In this document: piece by piece, positions 55,663-64,000 of the stretch
Layout: every line of letters begins with the position of its first letter
Position numbering within the stretch: position 1 is the first letter of the stretch
Source of the DNA: CAWFFV01 sp963814985
Lineage (GTDB): Bacteria; Chloroflexota; Ktedonobacteria; Ktedonobacterales; Ktedonobacteraceae
Assembly: GCA_963814985.1 (NCBI GenBank)
Contig: CAWFFV010000002.1
Coordinates: 191,758 to 255,757 of the forward strand
Length of the DNA: 64,000 nt
Reading direction: 5' to 3'
The notes under the pieces: model-generated
Databases searched by the model: none
Told to the model about the DNA's origin: nothing
Seen by the model: the letters and a program-made list of their open reading frames with translations, nothing else
Made by a program: the position numbers and the translations under genes

Positions 55663-57095
55663 TGGGTGACCAGCAGACAATGGCGAATGTTCAGCAAGCT
55701 ATTGCGTTTCTCCAACAGGCAGGCTTTGTCCGTCTGTTGGAGAGACTCCGTGCGAAATACGTCCAGATAGGACACGTGGGTGGACAGATCGTCATAGAAG
55801 ATAGTACGGCTCATGAACGTCGAGAGCTAAGCAGTTTTCTCGGCAAAGCTCCTTACCATCATGGTAGCATCACAGTAAAGCTCACCGACATAGATACAGC
55901 TCTCAGGCACAGCCGCTTTGCCTGTACCCTACCGGATGTCCTCAGTGCCTTCTTTCCTGACCAGCCCCTCATTACACGCAAAGAACAAAAGGCAACGCAC
56001 CTTCTTCACCAGACTGACTTTCATACGGCTCTCACTTCTATTGCCACAGAACTCTCCCAGGAATCACGCGGTCGATCCTGGCTGGCGCATGGACAACATG
56101 GACAGGAGTGGCTCTTTTCTCGCTATAAAAATGCCCCAACATCTGAACAGGAGCAGCAACTTGCTCTTATCCGCTACATTGCAAGCATTCTTGATCGGTT
56201 ACCAGAACCCGGCTCTTATGAACGATTAGCACTTTTTGCCCAACGTACCAGCGGCAACCCACATACACTCGATCCCGATAGGGCCGCAGGTCGCCTCTTT
56301 TTATTTGCCCTTGAGGATCTCGCCAAAGATCAGGAACCTGTCACCTCAGCCGTCCAGCGAGACCGGGCACAGGAACTACGCTTATACGACTATGCCGGTC
56401 TATTAGTTGATGGCATCTCATCAAGCGTTGCAGTTTTCAACCTTGCCAGTGCATGGACTTACACAGGGACTCTTGACCCACTCTTGCAAATAGCGGGTGA
56501 GCGTGTACTTCTTCTCCCATTGCGTCAGTTACAGGAGTGGCAAAGGGTTCTCCCCACAACACCCGAGATTTACGTAATCGAAAATCCCCAGGTATTTGAA
56601 GAGGTTATCACAGGACTTCTTCGACAGACCAGATCATCACAGGAGAAACGCGTTCCTGACAGCGACGAGAACTTCTCTCCAGCGTCGACATTTCCAGACA
56701 GCCCGAAAAATATCTCGTTACCCACAATAGTGTGTACATCAGGTTGGCCTAGTCTGGCGGCACAGATCTTACTCGATCTCCTGGTAGATCAATCAACGTC
56801 TACCTGTCTCTACTATAGCGGCGACTTTGACTTAAAAGGTTTACAGATCGCCGCCCATCTCATGACACGTTACCCAGATCACTGCCATCCCTGGCACTTT
56901 GACCCCACATCCTACCTCTGCTCCCTGCAATCCGACGGTGTTGTGGCTCCTCCTAATGAACTGGCGATGCTCAATACACTCCCCAATATCTTTGCGCCAC
57001 TGGTAGCCACAATGCAAGAAAAGGCTAAGTGGGCATATCAAGAAGGGATCACACCCTTACTACTAGCCGATGTGGGTTTTGTCGTCTGTGGCTGA
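55662..57095 (+). CDS. jetD: JetD-like nuclease subunit (DUF2399/TIGR02679, TOPRIM-type) of the Wadjet-type complex
   Basis: A 477-residue nuclease subunit. The C-terminal half has the TOPRIM-like block CLYYSGDFDLKGLQIAAHLM near residue 383, whose acidic residues would bind metal for cutting plasmid DNA. PTIVCTSGWPSLAAQILLDLL precedes it. GTG 55662 shares one base with the jetC stop and has AGGAGG 13 nt upstream; ATG 55680 is an alternative. The natural family end resembles EExxxxLLxDL. Here QEGITPLLLADV is followed by six residues and a stop supplied by a palindromic repeat (57069-57135), so the repeat sits exactly at the gene's end. The fold should be intact. Confidence 0.87.
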   Translation: MGDQQTMANVQQAIAFLQQAGFVRLLERLRAKYVQIGHVGGQIVIEDSTAHERRELSSFLGKAPYHHGSITVKLTDIDTALRHSRFACTLPDVLSAFFPDQPLITRKEQKATHLLHQTDFHTALTSIATELSQESRGRSWLAHGQHGQEWLFSRYKNAPTSEQEQQLALIRYIASILDRLPEPGSYERLALFAQRTSGNPHTLDPDRAAGRLFLFALEDLAKDQEPVTSAVQRDRAQELRLYDYAGLLVDGISSSVAVFNLASAWTYTGTLDPLLQIAGERVLLLPLRQLQEWQRVLPTTPEIYVIENPQVFEEVITGLLRQTRSSQEKRVPDSDENFSPASTFPDSPKNISLPTIVCTSGWPSLAAQILLDLLVDQSTSTCLYYSGDFDLKGLQIAAHLMTRYPDHCHPWHFDPTSYLCSLQSDGVVAPPNELAMLNTLPNIFAPLVATMQEKAKWAYQEGITPLLLADVGFVVCG

Positions 57096-57135
57096 AGTTG
57101 CGCCGCAACTCCAGCCACAGACGACAAAACCCACA
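57069..57135. repeat. 32-bp palindrome overlapping the jetD stop codon
   Basis: Arms 57069-57100 and 57104-57135 pair with one mismatch around 3 nt. TGTGGGTTTTG on the outside and GTTGC in the centre match the palindromes at 26929 and 33507; the middle differs. TGCGATGCGCC just beyond resembles the conserved flank module. It encodes the last codons and stop of jetD. Confidence 0.75.
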
Positions 57136-57187
57136 TAAAAACAGCTTTGCGATGCGCCTCACCCGCTCCATATACGTTTTAAGCTAT

Positions 57188-57254
57188 TTTGTGACCCATT
57201 TATAACAAAATCATTGGAAAATGTGATACTTCTGTAACCTGGTAGTTCTATAGT
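57188..57254 (+). promoter_or_regulatory. Four-half-site activator promoter of hsp20
   Basis: Half-sites TTTGTGAC (57188), TTTATAAC (57199), AATGTGAT (57220) and TCTGTAAC (57231) have spacing 11, 21 and 11. TATAGT at 57249-57254 starts 58 nt after the first half-site's G (57191). No HrcA/CIRCE element was seen, so control by this array rather than by a classical heat-shock repressor is likely. Confidence 0.62.
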
Positions 57255-57351
57255 AGATAGTGAGCACAGTGGATACCACTGATATACCACAGTGTACCAG
57301 ATAGGGAAAACCTATTTACATTAGACATTCAAACGTCAAAGGAGAAAAATA

Positions 57352-57825
57352 ATGTCTTTAATACCAAGAGATCCATTCGATGCATTGATGCCTCTACGCG
57401 AAGCGATAAATCGCCTGTTTGAGGATAGCTTTGTTGGGCCACGCTTCGAGTTACTAAGCAATCGCGCTTTTCCGGTTGATATCTACGAGACAGAAAACCA
57501 CCAGCAGTATGTCATTGAGGTAGCCCTCCCTGGTATCAAACCTGATGAAGTACAGATTACTGCGATGGGTGACACGTTGACCATTAGAGCCACACAGAAA
57601 CGTGACGAGAAGACCGGAAAAGGTACATATGTGCGCCGTGAGCGCTATGAGGGAGAGATAAGCCGGATGGTTTCGTTACCTACCCTCATTGATGCCGACA
57701 AGGTCCAGGCAACCTATGAGCATGGTATCCTCACGCTCCATGTTCCTAAAGTAGAGGCCGCTAAACCCAAACAAATCTCTGTTCGGATTAAAGAGAAAGA
57801 GTTGGCAGGTGCAGGTACCCGCTAA
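57352..57825 (+). CDS. hsp20: Small heat-shock protein, Hsp20/alpha-crystallin
   Basis: A 157-residue ATP-independent chaperone that holds unfolding proteins. The alpha-crystallin domain spans about residues 40-140: PVDIYETENHQQYVIEVALPG, DTLTIRATQK, YVRRERYEGEISRMVSLP and ATYEHGILTLHVPK. The C-terminal ISVRI is the I-x-I-like oligomerisation motif. ATG 57352 has AAGGAG upstream. It stands alone with its own promoter and hairpin terminator. The shared promoter architecture with uspA recalls the Hsp20/Usp pair of dormancy regulons. Confidence 0.95.
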   Translation: MSLIPRDPFDALMPLREAINRLFEDSFVGPRFELLSNRAFPVDIYETENHQQYVIEVALPGIKPDEVQITAMGDTLTIRATQKRDEKTGKGTYVRRERYEGEISRMVSLPTLIDADKVQATYEHGILTLHVPKVEAAKPKQISVRIKEKELAGAGTR

Positions 57826-57840
57826 AGTATTGGTAGCAGC

Positions 57841-57881
57841 ACAAGCATCCATCGTACAAAAGATGTACAATGGATGCTTGT
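57841..57881 (+). terminator. hsp20 terminator hairpin
   Basis: ACAAGCATCCAT..GTACA at 57841-57858 pairs with TGTAC.ATGGATGCTTGT at 57864-57881, with one internal mismatch. CGCTTTTCT follows, a weak T-rich tail. Confidence 0.7.
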
Positions 57882-57906
57882 CGCTTTTCTATGATAAGTC
57901 ACCTGG

Positions 57907-58016
57907 TCTCTTTTCATATGCGCCGCCTTCGGCGGTGGAGATAAGAGGTTTTGTGGGGAGACCCCGCACCCCCCAAAGGGGCCTTGCAGGCCCCTTTGAA
58001 CCCCCTGCTGAGTAGT
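57907..58016. repeat. GC-rich repeat resembling part of 20589-20680
   Basis: Three consecutive stems: GCGCCGCC..GGCGG, GGGGA-ACCCC and AAAGGGGCC..GGCCCCTTT, ending in TGAGTAGTTAC at about 58007-58017. The same order of stems occurs at 20589-20680, and the same TGAGTAGTTAC end occurs near 33601 and 20774. The remaining sequence to 58432 is gene-free: A/T-rich, with TTGACA at 58137 and TATAAT at 58165 spaced 22 nt apart, too far to call a promoter. Confidence 0.55.
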
Positions 58017-58432
58017 TACGTCACCCCTCTTCTCAGAAGGGTGATATCTTTTTGGACCAGTTGCTCTCTTGCATTTTATACATAGAGACGTTTTTATGAC
58101 GGAGAGAATATAACAAACATATATTGCATTTTTATCTTGACAAACAGCACGACATTATGTACAGTATAATATGTATCTAATATGATAAATGTTAACTGTA
58201 GTTATGTTTATTGAGCATTGCTCGTGCACTGATCACATCACTATTTTTCACCTCCTGCACGATTGCACTGCTTATGAGGAGGGCGTCTGCTGAGCGGACT
58301 CTCCATGGCTTCATTCCTCACGCTGTTCCATCAGAGAGATGCTCCCTGATGCTCTCTCCGCTTGCTCTTTCTTGAACCGTTGGGATCTGTTTTTGTGTTA
58401 TTCCTTTTTCTTCACAAAGAGGTACCATCAAG

Positions 58433-61400
58433 ATGTCACAGTCTGTTCCTGATCCAGATCACTTAGCGGATCGTCCGCACATCGCGGCTCCGACTTCCTC
58501 ACATCAGCGATTCCTTCCCTACAAAATCGTCATTGTGCTCTTGCTCTGTTTGCTCCTCGTTCCTGATGTGTTTGCAAATGCTACCAGTGCTATTCCCATT
58601 GCCTCTGCCGCCAGCCTGCCCACGTCTACTCCACCGAGCATGACGGCACAGCGCTTTCTCCACCAGGGGCAACTTGATCAGACATATCATGGCCCATTCC
58701 ATCAACCTCAGTAGGTACCCCCGCCTCCTCATTCTCCCCAGGATAAGCCTGCTCAGAAACCCTTACCCAGCTCTGAACCCGTCAAGATGAAGCCCATGAC
58801 GGCTCTGCTGGACAGCTCATTTTTCCTCAATCCCGCTGTCGGACCTGCGATCCACTCACTGCACCTGCTGGGTAGCGATGGACGCCTGGAAGTGCTCCTT
58901 GCTCAGGATTCTCTTGATCTCTCCCAGGCCACTATCAGCACGGGTAAAGCTCCCACGGGACAACTCACTCTCACTATCACCCAGCTCTCTGGCCACTTTG
59001 CCGCCGCACGAGGCTTTCTGGGTACCTATCAGATGCAGGTCGTTGATGCCCAGGGCCATGTTGTCCAGGGCTTGCGATTGCGTCAGCCCATCACCATTCG
59101 CTATCACTATCAGCCCTCTGAAATGACCGATCTGGCTCTTGATCCTGGTCGTCTGCAACTCAGTTGGCCCGACACTCCTCGTCGCCGCCCGTCAGTCCAA
59201 ACAACCTACCACAGCCCTGGTGAGTCCCTTCACCAATGACCCGCGCACGCATACGATTACCGCTCAGACGACTGTGCTCAAACTCAGCCCCTTCGATGTG
59301 AGCGGAGATCCCAACGTTCAGACGGCACCAGTGCCACATCTGGCCTCTGTGGGAGGCAATGCCGGCCAACTCTCCTATAGCTATCCCATCTCGGTCGCTC
59401 CTGGAGCCGGAGGCTTTGCCCCACAACTCTCCCTGTCCTATTCCAGTCAGAGTACCAACGAGCGCTATAGCCGTCGCTCCCCTGCAAGTAGCGTTGGGGA
59501 GGGCTGGTCGCTGGGACTGGGATCGATCAGTGCAGAAACCTACCCTTCCAGTAGTTCCTCTTCTGGTACCTGGTACTTCCTCAGTGGCGTCGGCAATGTC
59601 AGTGATCGTCTGGTTCCTGACACCTCCAACTTCTACCAGACCGAACATATCTCGCGCCTGCGCATTCAAATGTCCAACAACTGTTTCCATATCTGGGATC
59701 GCTCTGGCTACTACTATGAGCTGGGCTGTACCTCCGATTCCTTGCAGTACTATAGTGATTCCACCGGTACCAAGCACTACTATCGCTGGGATGTGGATAA
59801 GATTCTGGCTCCCTATGAGTCCACCAGCCAGGTCAAAACCATGTTCATCTCCTATCTGCAAGACACCACCACATCCGGAGGCTACACCACCATCCGTGAT
59901 GCTGCTCTCAAGCAGATCAGCTATGGCTATGCCACTTCCACAGGTGCCACCTCCCTCACCTTGACTGCTGGTACCGTCGATTTCCACTACCATGCTCCCA
60001 CGGCTATCAGTGGTTGGGCTGATGCCTATGGCACCAACTATAACTGTTCGGGCTCTCCACCCTCCTCGACCACCTGGCGCTGCGACGATCCGCAGGTCTA
60101 TGGCAGTATCGCCGCTCCTCCAGTGATGAGCACCTTCACGCTCGACTCGGTCAGCAGTTTTGTCGGCACCGATGGCAGTGCCAGCAACACCGCCTACAAA
60201 TATACCTTCACCTACCACGATGACCCCTTTACCACCAGCTACTATGACAGCTATTCCCTGGTTCAGGAAACGGCTGCGGGCAATCACTTGCTCACGGCAG
60301 TTACTCCCATTGTCTACCAGAATGGTACCGCTCATACCCTCAAAGGGTTGACGATGAGCTATAGTTCTCCCTTGCAAGATGTCTACTACGACAGTGCTCA
60401 TACAACCAGCAATCCCAGCCAACAATACGGTGGCCAGACCTTCTGGGAGTATCTCACCAAATATCAAGATCTCAACACTGGAGTCGGCGGCTCCATCAGT
60501 TATGCCACGGCCTTTAGTAACACTCATGGGACACCCTATGTCACGAATGGGGGTGGCACGATCATCGATGATCGGCATGATCCGCTCTACTGCACGCTGC
60601 ACGCCAACGACAGCGATGGCAGTAAGCATTGTTCGGGCAATTATTCGCACCCCGAAGATCATGCCTGGAGTGTGCAGGTGGTCACTCAGACCCAGGCGCT
60701 GGGCACCGATAGTAGCAGTAGCAGCCTGACAAAGGCGACCACCACCTATAACTACTACCTGGCCTCCTATGGAACCTATAGTGGCAGTGGGACCTATTGT
60801 TACCCTGCCGGAACCTCACCCTACCCCAGTGGACAGACCGATTGTGTCTATGATAGCTGGATTCCTGGCTATGATAACAGCGGCAATCCACTCCAGGACG
60901 GGGACTGGCAAGACTACTATCATAGCGAGTTCCATGGCTTCTACGGTGTCTACATCACCAGTCCGGCAGGTGATCTGACCACCGATTACTACGCCAGCAC
61001 GGAAGCCTGGTATACACCAAACTCCAATTCGGGCAACTATAACTCCGGACAGCTCTACGAAGAGGACATCTACAAAGGCAATCAGGTCAGTGATAGCGCC
61101 TTGTTGCGCAAAACCGTCAACACTCACACAGGAGGAACTGGCTATTACAACTCCTGTAAATCCTCATCGTATTTTACCTATAATCCATGTGAAGTGATGG
61201 TGGTGTCGAGCAAGACGACACTCTATGAGGGGACAGGCAGTGGCAATAGCAACGCCCCCTGGGTGGAGACCGACAACACCTATGACGACTATAACAGCTC
61301 AAGCGGACTGGGTTCAGGCTATCACAATCTGACGCAACAGGTGATCAGCAGTTCCAATGCTCCCACGCTTACGAAGAAGTGGAGCTACCAGACCAACGAC

Positions 61401-64000
61401 CAGACGGTCAACAGCGTCACCTACTATCATGTGGATACCCCCACGCATAGCGAGATCGATGACAGCAGTGGGCATGTGTGGCAATGCCAGGATCTCACCT
61501 ATGATGAAGGAGTGGTCTCTGGAGTTCCTGCTCCAGCAGCAGGCTGGGTCACGACGACCAAAGCGTATAGTAACTGTGCAAACCAGGCAAGTACCACGCT
61601 GACCAGCTATGCGGGCTATGATGTGTATGGCAATACCGTGGAGGCGGTCGATCCCTACGCCATCGCCAATAGCAGCATGTATAGTAGCAATGGCTGTACG
61701 CTTTCTACCGGCCCGGCCTATCACTCATCCTCGTGGAGCGCGACTCACTATACTCAGTGTACGACGTATGACAGCTATGCGGCCCAACTCAGTAGTACCA
61801 GCAACGCCTTCAGTCAATCGAGCAGTATAAGCTATGACTACACTCAGGGCGCATTGCCGACAAGCAGCACCGATGCCAATAGTCAGGACGACAACAACAT
61901 CCTACAGCTATGACAGCAATGGCAATAGTACCGTACAGGTCAGCAACCCACAGAGGGTGGGACTACACCAGCTCAATCCAAGACGAACTCAAGCTGTACG
62001 GGTACCAGCACCTACCCTGCTTTGAGTCGATATCAACACTCCTCAGTATACCAGTGCCATTGCCCGAACCTTCTATGATAGCCTGGGACGAGCGGTCGAG
62101 ATACGGATGCCATCACCAAACTCTACCTATGATACCATTGTCTTCACCGTCTATGACGAGCTCACCATAGTTCTTTTCAGAGTGTGCCTTTCCGTGTCGC
62201 CACGGAAGTGGTTGGGTGACCCCAACGGAGCCACAGATTATAGCGGAGCCACCCCTGGTGGAACCACAACCTATCTGATGCGCTGGGACCGACATAGGAC
62301 ACAAGATCCGCTCTTGGTTCAAGTCGGGAGCCGGGAATCACTTGTTCTGGATTCAGGGAACATGGACGTCATGACATTCTATGGTTTGGGAACAGCCAAT
62401 GGGGATAGCGCCACTTATGCGACTAAACTGTTTTTGATCCAAACAATCATCAGGCAGTTGATTTCGCAGATACGTTGGGACGCTCACGCTATACACAATA
62501 TAGCGGAACTGGCAGTGGCGCAACCACCTTCACGACACAGCAACAAACACAGTACAACGTCTTGAATAAACCAACCAGCGTCATTGTCACCGATCTTGCT
62601 CCCCAATCTGGACAAAGCATAACACCGGTAACAGCCACTGACCTACGATGATTTAGGACGTGTGACCAGCATCCGATCCTGATCAAGGGAGACATACCTT
62701 CACCTATGATGCCGATAGCCGCGTGGTCACCGATGTCTCTGGCTCACGTACACTGGGCTATAGCTTTGACCTGTTAGGACGCGTGGGCTGTGTGCAGGAT
62801 GCCACCGTTACCCCAGATCCTGCGGGAGCCTGTACCAGTGGAGCCAATCCTTTGTCAAAAACACCTATGATAGCGATCCCAGTGGCGTCAGTTGGGGCAG
62901 TACCAACTATGCCGTTGGACGACTGACCCAGAGCGTTGCCACCACCTACTATCCTCACCCGATTACACGCAAGGCAATGTCACTGAGAACTTCCAATATG
63001 ACCAGCGGGGCCGCTCCATTACCCAACGTTTGCAGGTGGCTGCAACAGGAGGAAACCTGACCTTTCCCACCTTCCCGCTGTATCAGGAAACACAGTCATA
63101 CAACGATGCCGACCAGCCAACAACGACCCAAACGACCGTGGGAGGCACAGGCTACACCTTCACGCAGCCTATGACAGCACCACAGGGACACTCACAGGCT
63201 TGAGCAACAACACCACAGGAACGGCCAATCTGGCAACGCTGAGCACCAATGCACAGGCAGAACTCAGAGCGTCAATTACCTCACCAGAACAGGTTCGGCT
63301 CTGGCAAGTGAGCCTTCACCTATGATGGCAATCTTCGCCCAACGGGAGCGACTGCAACCTGGCAGAGTGGCAGTGGTAACAGCGGAACCATTTACAGTGA
63401 TACCGCGAGCTATGACCCGGCAAGCAATGTGATCAGTCGCTCCACCACACAAGCAGCGGTGCCTGGACAAAGTGGGTCAGGGGGTAGCGAAACACAAAAC
63501 TTCTGTTATGACGAACAGAATCGCCTCGTCTGGTCTGGCAACAGTGGCACCCAGCCCGGTGCAGGCAACGGCACCTGCGGCAGTGGCACACTGAGCAATA
63601 GCATCAGTGGAGCCAGTTACACCAACAGTTTTGCCTACACCAACCTGGGACAACTCTGGCAAGGTCCACTCAGTGGAGGAAGTACCCAATATCAGTACCT
63701 CTACTGTGATAGTAGCCATCCTCACCAGTTGACAGGACTCTACCCAACGGGAACCGCCTGTTCTGGCAGGACCGGTCAGTCTACACCAGCAGTTACGATA
63801 GTTGGGGCAATGTCACCAGTCGCTCGGCCTACGGAACCACTTCCGCCCTCTCCTTTGATGGCCTTGATCATTTTGTACGCTGGGATGTGAGTTCCACCAA
63901 TGAAGAGTGGTACATGTACGATGGCTCCGGTCAGCGTGTACTGCGCCGCACCACCAACAGCAGTGGCACCACCTTCACTGTCTACGCCTTTGGCCTGGAA
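58433..64000 (+). pseudogene. Giant secreted Rhs/YD-repeat protein with SpvB-like N-terminus, many breaks, 3' end outside window
   Basis: The N-terminus has a membrane/signal segment (YKIVIVLLLCLLLVPDVFANA, residues 25-45). A domain without recognised family follows. From about 59330 an SpvB/Rhs-like core starts: GGNAGQLSYSYPISVAPGAG, LSLSYSSQSTNE, GEGWSLGLG. YD-type repeats continue (YDSNGNS, YDADSR, YMYDGSGQRVLRR near the right edge). Such proteins form shells that carry a C-terminal toxin, which would lie outside this window. Breaks: an in-frame TAG at 58712-58714 (FHQPQ-stop-VPPPPHS), a one-base insertion near 59170 (LQLSWP/TLLVAARQ), another near 61888 (NSQ/TTTTSYSYDSNGN), then many between 61950 and 63900. 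The density suggests poor sequence or true decay. Confidence 0.75.

Noticed and set aside
58137..58170. TTGACA and TATAAT as a promoter for the Rhs gene
   Set aside because: The 22-nt spacer is too long for a normal sigma70 promoter.
59160..60662. 500-codon open frame on the minus strand opposite the Rhs gene
   Set aside because: It mirrors the codon bias of the plus-strand Rhs gene, has no ribosome-binding site and no recognisable motif. The plus-strand frame shows clear Rhs/SpvB features.
1..64000. tRNA genes, rRNA genes and CRISPR arrays
   Set aside because: No tRNA-like T-arm/acceptor patterns, rRNA segments or regularly spaced direct repeats were recognised on either strand.

Overview
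The window looks like a chromosomal segment of a soil Chloroflexota bacterium of the class Ktedonobacteria. This is an inference from gene content: tRNA-sensing T-box leaders, a LysW-type lysine pathway, protein kinases with Pro/Thr-rich extracellular tails, GAF-PAS histidine kinases and a giant Rhs/YD protein. No rRNA, tRNA or CRISPR array was recognised.

Layout. 1-1305: a broken beta-propeller protein running off the left edge. 1592-11724: a promoter, two tandem T-box riboswitches, then a nine-gene operon lysW-X-Y-Z-JK-S-T-U-B for lysine via alpha-aminoadipate on the carrier LysW. LysJ and LysK are fused. The operon closes with a strong hairpin. 11761-29465: an accessory stretch with TPR proteins, an aminoglycoside-phosphotransferase-like gene next to a HAD hydrolase and a remnant of a HAD copy, two Ser/Thr kinases, ilvD, a lytic-transglycosylase-like lipoprotein, a short-chain dehydrogenase, a membrane MutS-like ATPase and a SirB1-like protein. 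29844-39703: a ferredoxin/flavin oxidoreductase with two paralogous membrane proteins, a GAF-PAS kinase, a kinase/response-regulator pair and a tandem UspA. 39901-46751: two LysR regulators, a phosphoribulokinase-like gene, another GAF-PAS kinase and an acyl-CoA dehydrogenase. 47137-57095: a LuxR-type regulator, then a four-gene SMC-like plasmid-defence operon of the DUF2397/DUF2398/TIGR02680/DUF2399 type (Wadjet, jetABCD). 57352-64000: hsp20 and a badly broken Rhs/YD gene running off the right edge.

The most interesting new signal is a shared promoter architecture. Four promoters carry four TNTGTGAY-like half-sites spaced 11, 20-21 and 11 nt, with a -10 hexamer at a constant 58 nt from the first half-site G. 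They lie upstream of the ferredoxin-oxidoreductase operon, the histidine-kinase/OmpR-type regulator operon, uspA and hsp20. I infer one regulon, possibly run by the response regulator encoded in it. Its composition resembles the mycobacterial DosR dormancy regulon.

A second signal is a family of intergenic elements. Each has a very long, near-perfect palindrome (26-37 bp arms) flanked by conserved short modules. One supplies the stop codon of jetD.

Caution: about twenty genes' worth of reading frame is interrupted by single-nucleotide indels that are easily restored, including conserved genes such as lysB, the phosphoribulokinase and jetC. Indels become dense after 61.9 kb. Sequencing error is at least as likely as real inactivation. 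I annotate these genes across the breaks and state where each lies. Genes with one break are typed CDS; those with two or more are typed pseudogene.
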